From Stentor roeselii (Eukaryota; Ciliophora; Heterotrichea; Heterotrichida; Stentoridae), in assembly GCA_006503475.1 (NCBI GenBank), contig RSEH01000072.1, positions 62,001-126,000 of the forward strand: a stretch of DNA of 64,000 nucleotides, in the 5' to 3' direction. Shown in pieces: positions 55,104 to 63,488 of the stretch. Under the pieces are notes generated by a model. It saw only the letters and a list, made by a program, of their open reading frames with translations. It was not told where the DNA came from and did not search any database. The first letter of the stretch is position 1; every line of letters starts with the position of its first letter. The position numbers and the translations under genes are program-made.

Positions 55104-55790
55104 TCATAATTTCTTATTCTCTTTAATTATATTTTCCAAGGCATTCTTCTCTCTTTTTTCATGCATTAACTGTGCATATAAACACTTACTGACATCATCG
55201 ACAGGTAAAGGAGGTCGATTCGCATTAACCATCTGTTTCTTTAGTTCTAAAACCGAAACCTTCATCTTAGCAATAGCCGCTAAAATCCCTTCACCCTTAT
55301 CATCCTGATTCTCCTGTGCAATCTGAATTTCCTTAACCTTAGCCAAAACCTTTACTTCTTCAACGAAACCCAAGATAATTTTATGAATTTCATTAATTCC
55401 CTTTGCCAGTTCTTTCACTTTTTTCATACTTTCCAGCATTTCCGAGTTTTCTTCAGAAAAAACATCAAAAAAACTTTCTGAAATCCGAGAAATTCTTCCT
55501 TTTTTCCATTCATTCACGTTCAAAACGCAGCTATTCACGAATCCATTTAAATTTCTGAGACTTTCTACAAGTTTGGCTTCGTTTTGTAGGTGTTTTATGC
55601 AATTTTCACAAATTACTGATTTTTTTTCTGTTTTCATTCTCACTGTTGTTTTTTTTTCTGAGTGAGGAGAAATTCGGGAAGAGGCTTTAGATGAGGTTGA
55701 AATGGAAGTCATTGGCGAGTTTCTGACTTGGCTGTCAAATGTTTTGAAACTAGAGGATCGAGAGTGGCTGTTTTCTTTGAACTTAAGCAT
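55104..55790 (-). CDS. Hypothetical coiled-coil protein
   Basis: 228 residues. The first 50 are Ser-rich. Cysteines in ICENCIKHLQNE sit near 60, and helical sequence follows (MLESMKKVKELAKGINEIHKI; ILAAIAKMKVSVLELKKQM). A PPLP motif is near 193. No family is recognised. Its start is 28 nt from the divergent CDGSH gene start. Confidence 0.68.
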   Translation of the reverse strand: MLKFKENSHSRSSSFKTFDSQVRNSPMTSISTSSKASSRISPHSEKKTTVRMKTEKKSVICENCIKHLQNEAKLVESLRNLNGFVNSCVLNVNEWKKGRISRISESFFDVFSEENSEMLESMKKVKELAKGINEIHKIILGFVEEVKVLAKVKEIQIAQENQDDKGEGILAAIAKMKVSVLELKKQMVNANRPPLPVDDVSKCLYAQLMHEKREKNALENIIKENKKL

Positions 55791-55818
55791 TTATAACTTT
55801 AAACATTTGGATATAATT
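55791..55818. promoter_or_regulatory. 28-nt divergent intergenic spacer
   Basis: The spacer between the start codons at 55790 (minus) and 55819 (plus) contains TTATAACTTTAAA and GGATATAATT and nothing else. It must contain or overlap both promoters. Confidence 0.6.
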
Positions 55819-56082
55819 ATGGAACCTCAGAAATTGCCTAAAGTAGCTCTGCCCTGTCCATACCGAGTCTCACTTGAGCCAGGTAAGACATACCGTTACT
55901 GCACCTGCGGACTATCAAAGACCCAGCCTTTCTGCGACTCAAGCCACGAAGGTACCGATTTCAAGCCACTCGAGTTTTCAGTGAATACATCTCAGCGTTT
56001 ATGGTACTTATGCGGTTGTAAGCACAACAATCCAAAAGCAGGTCCATTTTGCGACGGATCTCACATCAACGCTGACTGGTAA
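55819..56082 (+). CDS. Double-CDGSH iron-sulfur protein (CISD3/MiNT-like)
   Basis: 87 residues from ATG 55819. The open frame upstream is not used because it overlaps the divergent gene. Two CDGSH motifs are present. The first has Cys28, Cys30, Cys39 and His43 (CTCGLSKTQPFCDSSH). The second has Cys65, Cys67, Cys78 and His82 (CGCKHNNPKAGPFCDGSH). Each should bind a 2Fe-2S cluster by three Cys and one His. Two motifs and no membrane helix match CISD3, a mitochondrial matrix protein, though no presequence is seen. The second motif has two more residues than usual between its Cys pair and third Cys. Confidence 0.93.
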   Translation: MEPQKLPKVALPCPYRVSLEPGKTYRYCTCGLSKTQPFCDSSHEGTDFKPLEFSVNTSQRLWYLCGCKHNNPKAGPFCDGSHINADW

Positions 56083-56092
56083 TCTTTAATAA

Positions 56093-56665
56093 ATGGAAGA
56101 GGCGATTCTGAATTCGTTACTGAGATATTCAAAACAAGTGGCTCCCAGACGAGAAACTTACCCAGTCCCTGCCACTGGATGGAAGGGAGGCCTGCGTCAG
56201 GTGGAGGCGCCGATTAACTTGAGCACTTATTACTTGCTTGATCAACCTGGACTTACATCGCTTTCCAGTCTTTCCAAGTCACCGCCTAAGAGAAAGACTC
56301 GAATCACTTCAAGTGGCTCAAGCTTTGCACTTTCACCAAGCAAGAAGTCAACAAAGACTTCACCGAAAAAAGCTTCTTGTATTGGGTCTACTGAACCTTC
56401 TCGAAAATTCACTGAACCTGATAATGATATCAGAAATATTGTTGAAAGGGAAAAGAAGGAGCGAGCTAAAATCGCTCGGCATTTTAAATCTTATGACTCA
56501 CTTGAACAGTTGGTTACTGGGTGTGAGGAACAGGGAAAGGATCGCAGTGTTGAGGACTCGCAGTCACAAATAGTAACATCTCTACGCAACGAAATCGAGC
56601 GTTTAAAGCAAGAACTAGAAGCAACCCGAAGCAACATCTCTCATCTAGAGTCGGTAAGTAAGTAA
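56093..56665 (+). CDS. Hypothetical protein with short C-terminal coiled coil
   Basis: 190 residues, starting 10 nt after the CDGSH stop (TTAATAAATGG). The middle is Ser/Lys-rich and probably disordered. The C-terminus (SLRNEIERLKQELEATRSNISHLES) is a short coiled coil. No family is recognised. The stop codon TAA ends only 3 nt before the Rab1 start codon on the same strand. Confidence 0.7.
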   Translation: MEEAILNSLLRYSKQVAPRRETYPVPATGWKGGLRQVEAPINLSTYYLLDQPGLTSLSSLSKSPPKRKTRITSSGSSFALSPSKKSTKTSPKKASCIGSTEPSRKFTEPDNDIRNIVEREKKERAKIARHFKSYDSLEQLVTGCEEQGKDRSVEDSQSQIVTSLRNEIERLKQELEATRSNISHLESVSK

Positions 56666-56668
56666 TAA

Positions 56669-57307
56669 ATGGCAGGAAGACGAGAATAGTAAAAAACACT
56701 CAGCGATTACTTATTCAAAATTGTGATAATCGGAGATTCAGGAGTAGGAAAATCATGTCTTCTAATAAGATTCGCAGACGACGCATTCAGTGAAAGTTAC
56801 ATCACGACGATAGGAGTAGACTTTCGTTTCCGCACTCTTCAAGTGGACGACACTTCAGTGAAGCTTCAAATCGTAACTTCCAAGTAGTGGGACACTGCAG
56901 GACAAGAAAGATTCAAAACAATAACAACCGCGTATTACAGAGGCTCAGATGCGATTATGATTGTTTTTGATAAGAACAGCCCGGAGTCATTCAAAAATGT
57001 TGACAATTGGATGGAAGAAGTCAACAGATATGGACATGAAAATGCTGTAAAAATGCTCATTGGAAATAAGTCTGATCTTGGAAACTCGGTATCAAATGAA
57101 GAAGCTGAGGCAAAGGCGAGGAACTTTGGAATTGAATATGTTGAAACTAGTGCTAAGATGAGTAAACAAGTCGATCTTGCCTTTATGAATGTTGCGAGAC
57201 AACTTGTTAAGAAAAGAAAAGAAACTGGAGTACCTCCTATACCGAGAATGCCGAAGTTAGTGCTGGCCAATGATGATAATAAAAATAAGAATGCTGGCTG
57301 CTGCTAG
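56669..57307 (+). CDS. RAB1: Rab1/Ypt1 small GTPase, three exons
   Basis: Exons 56669-56688, 56704-56872 and 56888-57307 join across two 15-nt introns, GTAAAAAACACTCAG (phase 2) and GTAACTTCCAAGTAG (phase 0), giving 202 residues. A plain frame finds only the last exon. The N-terminus reads [20 protein letters not shown], then [11 protein letters not shown] (effector loop), [24 protein letters not shown] and TSAK, and a CC end for geranylgeranylation. The sequence around the effector loop and switch II is typical of Rab1, which drives ER-to-Golgi transport. The preceding gene stops 3 nt upstream. Confidence 0.95.
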
Positions 57308-57520
57308 ATAGACTTGGATTAATTTTGGGTCGGAAGGGTTGATGGATTGGGTATCGGGAATTTTTTATGATTGGGGTTGAGTCTTTTTTGGATTTTAGGG
57401 GTTGAGTCTATAGGGATTTTTGGGTTTGGGTAAATAAGAATTTATGGTTATTGGTTGTTTTTGTTATTATTTCCCATGGAAGTGGGGATTCATATTAGAG
57501 TTTAATATGAGTTTAAAGGT

Positions 57521-58282
57521 CTATTGAATAATAGTAATGTCTTGAAAGGACTGAGATTTTATTTCGTTTTTATTTTCAGGTTTAGTTCTTGTATCATTGT
57601 TCACTCTGTTGTTCAAGATAAATTCATAAGTTGTTAGTCCTGCTACACTGAGTCTATAATGAAATAACAACAAATAAGTAGAAAAGGCCAAAGCCGTTAA
57701 AGAATAAACTAAAATCATGACCATCTCAGTCATCCAAGCATATTGATTCTGACTCTTATTAACTCTCATTTCAATCTGAACCTTCAAGAAGTACCTATCA
57801 ATAAAAAAATCAACAAAAAAAACCAAGGCGAACCCAAAAGTCAGTAAAGAATTCAAAGCCAAGCAACTCAAACTCAAAATAAAATTCCTATAATTTGTTT
57901 TTCCGATGCAATTATTAACCCATTTGCAGTGATGATCAAATCCACTGACACATCTATCACATTGCATACAATGTTTGCTCTTCAGTGAAACTGAAGACTT
58001 GCACAGAGCACAATAAGCGGAATTTCTTTTTGTTTGAACTAAACCAAAAAGACTAAAAGGATCAGTTGGGTTTGATGCAGTGGTTTTGAATCCGAAGTAA
58101 AGGACACTCAGAAAAGATATATGATAAAAAATCAGGTAAATTATCTAATTTTGATTTACCTTTATTGCAAGAGGAAGGACTGGGATAAGTGACACTTCGT
58201 TTAATGTTAGTTGAACGGCTAACAAAATCCAAAAAATTACTTGGTATGAGTGAAGAGGTCTTGAAAAACCATTTTTTCTCAT
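57521..58282 (-). CDS. DHHC-family protein S-acyltransferase, two exons
   Basis: Exon 1 (58160-58282) and exon 2 (57521-58144) join across a 15-nt intron at 58145-58159 (GTAAATCAAAATTAG, phase 0), giving 248 residues. Two membrane segments lie in residues 13-65. The DHHC cysteine-rich domain follows, with CALC, KHCMQCDRC and DHHCKWVNNCIGKTNYRNF (DHHC at 111-114). Two more membrane segments then lead into a short polar tail. The enzyme palmitoylates membrane proteins. It is shorter than most but complete in its core. Several proteins in this window have Cys-rich N-termini that such enzymes could modify, but no link is shown. Confidence 0.94.
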
Positions 58283-58958
58283 TAGATTATAGCCTTATAG
58301 CAACTTAGAGAAGATTGATAAAGGGTAACAGAGGCTGTAGGGTTGTTTAATGATTTTGGCTTTTATGATGAAGGACTTATCCGTTAGTATTATTGTATTA
58401 TTAAAGAGTAAAAATATTTTAAAGTAAGTTGTTATGGCATCAGAATAAATTTTAATATTTTTGGACATAGATATCAAATGATTAAAAGGGAGGAGCAGTA
58501 TGATTGCTTTACATTGATACATCAATTTTATGACAAATAAGTAGAATAAATTAATATTATCTGAAGTAAATTACTTTGATTGTACATAAACAAAGAACTG
58601 CTCATCACTTAGAGATTAATATGACTATTTTGAGTTTATTAAAATTGAAGATGAGCATTCATAGTTTGTAGTTTAGAAATAATAATTGGAATTGGATTTC
58701 TTGATTATAATTGATTATAACTATCTTCATTTAAATTCATATTATATGGATATACTCGTGTTTTAATATTGAATTGTAAGAGATACAATCAATTTTAATA
58801 AATTTCTAAATAGGATTATTCATAAGGCTTAACTTCATAAAAGAGGATTTAATTAATTTTTAGAATCAACGAGCCCTTTCACAAGAGCACTATTCGACTA
58901 AAGAATTATGAATCCTCGTTAATACTTGATTAATTATTAAAAAATTCCCATCTGATAC
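58283..58958. other. AT-rich intergenic stretch, nothing convincing
   Basis: 676 nt between two minus-strand genes. A 75-residue frame on minus at 58295-58522 lacks the local start context and any domain, so I did not call it. Near 58710 a short repeat TTGATTATAA occurs twice. No RNA gene recognised. Confidence 0.45.
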
Positions 58959-59447
58959 CTACAATAAAATCAAGCAAACCCCAATCAAAATCAAAACAAT
59001 AATCAACAAAATCTCAGAAAATCCTTTTTTTTCCAACGAAGCAAACCTTTTTTTATACATAATCGCCAACCCAGTAACAGCAACTTGCGATTTTTTCCTT
59101 TCCAGCTGTAAAATCTGCTGATCGAGCAAAATTTCCCTCATTTTAAGTTCTTCAAGTTTATCAAACATATCCCTATAAATCCCTTCAATATAAACCTTCC
59201 TCCTTCCAAAGACCTCTTCAAGACACTCAACACTTTCCTGATACTCTTTAAACCAAGCAGAGTTCTCTTTACTCAAATACTCAACTTCTTCTTTCAATAC
59301 TTGAATTTCATTAAAAATTACTTGATTTTCATCTTCTAAACACTTGAAAACCCTAAAATTTTCCAAGTCCTTCAAAGCAAACTCTAAATTTTCCTTAACC
59401 TTGAAGTTGAATTCAATCTCATCTTCAACTTCATTTTTCTTAATCAT
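58959..59447 (-). CDS. Tail-anchored coiled-coil protein
   Basis: 162 residues from ATG 59447. The frame is open three codons further only to a TTG. Helical charged sequence covers most of it (NEIQVLKEEVEYLSKENSAW). The C-terminus is one membrane segment (EILLIIVLILIGVCLILL) with no tail after it, so the product is probably tail-anchored. It may be SNARE-like or a tether, but no SNARE zero layer is evident. It follows the RCC1 gene by 21 nt. A similar build is seen at 23411-23785. Confidence 0.72.
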   Translation of the reverse strand: MIKKNEVEDEIEFNFKVKENLEFALKDLENFRVFKCLEDENQVIFNEIQVLKEEVEYLSKENSAWFKEYQESVECLEEVFGRRKVYIEGIYRDMFDKLEELKMREILLDQQILQLERKKSQVAVTGLAIMYKKRFASLEKKGFSEILLIIVLILIGVCLILL

Positions 59448-59468
59448 TATATTCAAAAAAACTTAAAC

Positions 59469-60551
59469 TTACTCTTCTTCCACAACAGAAATTCCCAAAA
59501 TATATTCATGCTTTCCAACAACTTTCTGTAAAATTCCAGGAAATAGTTCCTTTGGCATGATTTCAACGGCATCAGGGATTTCAAGATCAGGAGTATTCGG
59601 ATTGAAGCATCCTCCATAATGAGCTATTTTCCCGTCATTCCCTAAAACAGCGAAATAGTCCTGGCCACAAAAGATCTGCATTGGTTTACTTGACCAAGGA
59701 ATGCTGAATTCTTTTAATTCATACCAAAGGTCCATTCCACACACGAAAATCTCGTCAGATTCTGTTAGAACCATCATCGTATTAGAACCAAGTGCCACGT
59801 CTTTCACTGGTTGTGAAAGACTCAGAGGAATTAATGATGGGGACATTATTATTGTGTTTTTTTCACCTTGGCCTATTGATTTTTCTTCGTTTGAACCCCA
59901 GACGTAGAGCTTTCCACTGCTTGTTATTGCTGCACTTGAATTACCACCTGCTTCGATTTTTACTACTCTTTCGTTTTGGACTGAAAAAAATTTGATTATT
60001 TTTGGAGTTTCGTTGAAATCGAATATCTCTGTGCTGCCCAATTGACCGAAATCATTCACTCCCCAGGAATAGAGAAAGTTATCTGTTAGGGCTAAGCAGT
60101 GCTCTCGACCGCTTTTTATTTCGATTACTTTTTCTGGTAAGTCGATTGGGGTAGGGATTAAGTTGTTGTTTGTAGATTTCCTGCCTAGTACATGTCTATA
60201 CCCTACAATCCTCGTCCAAATCGACCCTTTTCCATCGCATCCCCAGGTATAAACGACTCCATCCTTATCAAGCGCTGTAGTAAAATAGTCTCCAACCTCA
60301 ACTCTACAAACTTTAGGCATCTCAACCTCAATCGGTATTCTGCTAAAAGGATGAGTTAAATGATTACTTCTCGGTTTTCCAAAAGTAAAAAGTGTTCCAT
60401 TTGAATTGATGATAGCATTATGATAAACTCCAGTAGCAACATCAATAATATCTCCTAAATTCTTCGCTAATTGTTTAGGTGTCTTTATATCAGCCTTTAA
60501 TCCAGGATGATAACCCAAAGCACAGCAAATTCTGGACATTTTTGAAGTCAT
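59469..60551 (-). CDS. RCC1-repeat (beta-propeller) protein
   Basis: 360 residues from ATG 60551. An ATG at 60575 would overlap the preceding gene by 14 nt. RCC1-type blades repeat with their usual phrases: VATGVYHNAIINSNGTLFTFG, VEVGDYFTTALDKDGVVYTWG, IKSGREHCLALTDNFLYSWGVNDFGQLG and IEAGGNSSAAITSSGKLYVWGSN. About six to seven blades are present, enough for a complete propeller. RCC1 family members act as Ran exchange factors or as protein-binding modules; this one lacks features that would single out a Ran exchanger. It lies 10 nt after the MAM33-like gene. Confidence 0.88.
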   Translation of the reverse strand: MTSKMSRICCALGYHPGLKADIKTPKQLAKNLGDIIDVATGVYHNAIINSNGTLFTFGKPRSNHLTHPFSRIPIEVEMPKVCRVEVGDYFTTALDKDGVVYTWGCDGKGSIWTRIVGYRHVLGRKSTNNNLIPTPIDLPEKVIEIKSGREHCLALTDNFLYSWGVNDFGQLGSTEIFDFNETPKIIKFFSVQNERVVKIEAGGNSSAAITSSGKLYVWGSNEEKSIGQGEKNTIIMSPSLIPLSLSQPVKDVALGSNTMMVLTESDEIFVCGMDLWYELKEFSIPWSSKPMQIFCGQDYFAVLGNDGKIAHYGGCFNPNTPDLEIPDAVEIMPKELFPGILQKVVGKHEYILGISVVEEE

Positions 60552-60561
60552 GATAAAGAAA

Positions 60562-61185
60562 TTATGATGAATCATTTAAACTAGAGATTATTTTTGAAAG
60601 CCAGTTAGCGTAAAGTTCCTTTTCTCTGTACAAAGAACGAATTTCTATGTATTTTCCGAAGTCTTCTGTGAGGCCTAATGATTGTAGCCAGTCCACTATT
60701 GACTGCTGCAGGTCTTCATTTAAAGTATTGTAGTTAATGTTTTTTTCTATAGGTCTGAATAAGGAGAACATGCATTTCGGCTTAAAATTCGTGAATTTTA
60801 AGTCTTGCAGCCAGATATTCGACTCATAAGTAAAACATTCGATGTTACAAAACTCTTTCTCTTTCTCAACAGTGATAAAGAACTGACAGGCATCTTTCTT
60901 CAATATTTCCGTACCTTCTTTATCTTCCAGTAGATCTAAGATTTCATTATCATACACCTTTTTCTTAATTTCTGGTAAAGGAGGTCGAAAAGGAACTAAA
61001 ATTTCCATGGTCAAATCCTCAACCCTCTTAAAAATCTGCAAAGAATCAGAATCTTCTGAAGTTTGTTCAACAAGTCCATGTTTTCTAATGAAATCCTTGA
61101 AATACTCCGGCACCTTCTGAATACTTTTTTCATATCTGAGTTCTTTTTTGAGATTATTGATAAGAACAAGCCTAGGAAAGTTCAT
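60562..61185 (-). CDS. MAM33 / p32 (C1QBP) family protein
   Basis: 207 residues. The C-terminal third follows the family signature: LNEDLQQSIVDWLQSLGLTEDFG then a helix ending YREKELYANWLSKIISSL, much like yeast Mam33 and human p32 (LxxxLQxYLxxRGVxxxLxxFI...KExxEYxxWLxxL). The middle has the beta strand FITVEKEKEFCNIECFTYES expected of this fold. Family members form acidic trimers in the mitochondrial matrix and aid ribosome and OXPHOS biogenesis. The N-terminus is short and not clearly a presequence. It lies 11 nt after EMC7 on the same strand. Confidence 0.72.
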   Translation of the reverse strand: MNFPRLVLINNLKKELRYEKSIQKVPEYFKDFIRKHGLVEQTSEDSDSLQIFKRVEDLTMEILVPFRPPLPEIKKKVYDNEILDLLEDKEGTEILKKDACQFFITVEKEKEFCNIECFTYESNIWLQDLKFTNFKPKCMFSLFRPIEKNINYNTLNEDLQQSIVDWLQSLGLTEDFGKYIEIRSLYREKELYANWLSKIISSLNDSS

Positions 61186-61196
61186 ATTGAAATTAA

Positions 61197-61739
61197 CTAC
61201 TCAAAGCTAGGAGTCAAAAACGAGTTCATCCAAGAACTTGACTTGTATTGTTTCGCCAATTCTTGCATTTCTTTCATTTGTTCAGGGTCCATCTGCCCTG
61301 TTCCAGGCATGCAATACGTAAGAAGACTGAAAACCACGAACATAAGAACCATCGGGTTGTAAATAATACTGAAGATGGAAAAGGTCTCTCTTTCTTCAAA
61401 GTAAACAATTCTCTTTTCCGCTGAAATTTTCAAAGGATTCATAGTTTTTTCTGAATTTCCTCCAGTTTCCTTGAAAATGACTGACTCGCCACTGACCCTG
61501 GCAATGACCGGCTTGTAAAAATAAAGCTGGTCATGGACTTCAATCGTGTAAAGACCGTCAGGAACATTGAAAAAAGTGAATGTGTGAGAATCGGTCAAGT
61601 AACTAGTCTGACTTGAACTGAGAAGGACTTTCACTGATGACGACTGCCAAGTTTTTTTCTCTGTTAGAGCTTTGGGACCGAGGACTTCGCCCGTGATTGT
61701 CGCTGCTGATGAAAGAGACAGAAGGACAAAAATGAACAT
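61197..61739 (-). CDS. EMC7: ER membrane protein complex subunit 7
   Basis: 180 residues. A signal peptide (MFIFVLLSLSSAA) precedes a beta-sandwich domain (ITGEVLGP, VKVLLSSSQTSYLTDSHTFTFFNVPDGLYTIEVHD), then a single membrane segment near 128-147 (YNPMVLMFVVFSLLTYCMPG) and MDPEQMKEMQE, which matches the EMC7 end (LPKxxxxMDPExxKEMxE). EMC7 is a lumenal cap subunit of the complex that inserts membrane proteins in the ER. It is divergent from the ubiquitin hydrolase gene across 50 nt. Confidence 0.9.
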   Translation of the reverse strand: MFIFVLLSLSSAATITGEVLGPKALTEKKTWQSSSVKVLLSSSQTSYLTDSHTFTFFNVPDGLYTIEVHDQLYFYKPVIARVSGESVIFKETGGNSEKTMNPLKISAEKRIVYFEERETFSIFSIIYNPMVLMFVVFSLLTYCMPGTGQMDPEQMKEMQELAKQYKSSSWMNSFLTPSFE

Positions 61740-61789
61740 TATTACTGTGAGTTATTAGAAATTAAGCATTTTTGAAGAATATTGTAAAA

Positions 61790-63022
61790 ATGAAGGCTGG
61801 TCGTAAACCTATGCAAAATTTGAAGAACACTTGTTATATCAACTCTGTTATTCAACTGCTTTCTCATGTCGATCCTTTCGTTGATCAGGTCCTTGATTTA
61901 AAAGACTCTGAAATCGAAAGTACCGAATTCGAGTAATTCAGATTTAGACTCGTCAGAGAGTTCAAGTCACTTCTTCAGTCCATTTGGGATGATTCAACCA
62001 GTCTGATAGTCCCGAAACAGTTCATCACTTCAGTCTTCAACAGAATAAAATCCTTTCCACCTTACACCCAGCAAGACTCTCAGGAATTTTTAACGATTTT
62101 CTTGGACATTATTGAAAGTCAGGTAAAAAAAATCAGAAAAAATTCGAAAATCGGAGAAATTTTTCAAGGGTCTTGTATTATCTCGAATAAATGTTTACAA
62201 TGTGGAAAAGTCTCAGAAAATACTGACTTTTTCATGCAGTTAACTTTGCCTATTCCTTCAGCTGAAATGGATAACACCCTTGATTGCCTGCTGAGTAAGA
62301 CCGAGCGTGAAGTTTACTTGAATCACAGTTTTAGCATGTTCGAAATCTTAAAAAACCCTTTCAGAAATAACGCTATTCTTAACGTTTATTACTGTCTTAA
62401 AGCTTACTTTGATCCTCAGGAATCTGAGATGTTTTGTAACGATTGTGAGACACTTACAGGGCATTCTTCAAAGTCGCAGTTTAAAAATTGTCCTGATTAT
62501 CTTTTTTTTAGCTTTAAGAGGTTCAAGTACAGCTTTTGGGCTGGGAAAGTTTCTGATCAGGTTTATCTTGTAAGTGAACTTAACTTGAAGAACTATGGGT
62601 GCCAGGCTGATCAGTCTCAGTATGTCTTAGTCGCTGTTGTTGAACATTGGGGATTTACTTTCAAGGGACATTATCAGGTTTATATCAACTTTTATGGAGA
62701 ATGGTGGATTTTTAATGATAAAAGGTATAAAAAATGCTCGTTTCAGAAGGTTTTTAAAGCTCAGCCTTATATTGCTTTGTATGCACAGAAAGAGAAATGG
62801 GATGCAATTTGTAGGGAAAAAGTTAAACATAATGTTGATATTATTGGGGAGAAGATTGAAAAGATTTTTGGAAGAAGAAGAGGATCGAGTGGTGAAATTC
62901 CGTTGGTGGATTTGGAGGAAAGTCAAGGGTTGGTGGTGAATAGCAGGCAAGTTAATCGAAAGTCAAAAGGTGATGAAGAGATCATTCAAAAAGAGAAGAA
63001 TGAAATAAGGGAATTTAATTAG
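61790..63022 (+). CDS. Ubiquitin-specific protease (USP/UBP, C19), two exons
   Basis: Exon 1 (61790-61932) and exon 2 (61948-63022) join across a 15-nt intron at 61933-61947 (GTAATTCAGATTTAG, phase 2), giving 405 residues. The Cys box MQNLKNTCYINSVIQLLS carries the catalytic Cys near residue 15, followed by QQDSQEFL, a zinc site with CLQC and CNDC, and the His box GHYQVYINFYGEWWIFND. All three catalytic regions are present. Only exon 2 is seen by a plain frame search, which would lose the active Cys. It is a small USP with little beyond the catalytic domain. Confidence 0.93.
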
Positions 63023-63158
63023 GATGAAATTTTAGAGGATTAATTGAGTGCTGATGTTTAATGCTGTAAGTGCAACATCTTACATCAATATCTGCAGTAA
63101 AACTAATAATCCAGTAAAGAACACTCTACCCAAAAAATTCAAATCTCTTAAAAGTAAA

Positions 63159-63398
63159 TTAATTATGCCTAAAGAATTTCATCGACACCCAATTTCCATA
63201 GATCATCAAAGTAGTAGTAGGAACCAACATAACCACCAACAAGCAATAATAAAAATCCTCTTGAAAAAATTTCAATATATTATTCTCCTCAATTTTCCAA
63301 AGCATCTTCGAAAAAATAATCCAAGTGAGTAACAAAGAATAAGACAAGCAGCTAAAGATTAACAAAAAGTACCCAGTGATCGAGGTGATTACTCCCAT
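63159..63398 (-). CDS. PIGY: PIG-Y, subunit of the GPI N-acetylglucosaminyltransferase
   Basis: 79 residues from ATG 63398 (TATAAATGGG context). Two membrane segments lie at about 5-30 and 50-67. The C-terminus GNWVSMKFFRHN matches the end of human PIG-Y (TWMGIKLFRHN), and the preceding YYCLLVVMLVPTTTL resembles its second membrane segment. Total length is near the human 71. PIG-Y is a small ER subunit of the enzyme that starts GPI-anchor synthesis. The gene is easily missed because of its size. It is divergent from the GH5 gene across 90 nt. Confidence 0.82.
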   Translation of the reverse strand: MGVITSITGYFLLIFSCLSYSLLLTWIIFSKMLWKIEENNILKFFQEDFYYCLLVVMLVPTTTLMIYGNWVSMKFFRHN

Positions 63399-63488
63399 TT
63401 ATAACAAAAACATAACATTCAACCCAACCCCAACCCAATAAATCCTCTTCACCAAGTACAAACATGAGTATTCAAATGAACCATAAAA

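Noticed and set aside
56655-56690. Fusion of the 56093 gene and Rab1 through an intron
   Set aside because: GTAAGTAAGTAATAA at the junction looks like a 5' splice site, but no AG falls at 15 nt, and Rab1 has its own start and first intron.
58295-58525. 75-residue minus-strand frame
   Set aside because: Starts with TTG or a weak ATG, very AT-rich, no domain; expected by chance in this composition.
63048-63332. 94-residue plus-strand frame near PIG-Y
   Set aside because: Antisense to PIG-Y, which has a recognisable C-terminus and the better start.
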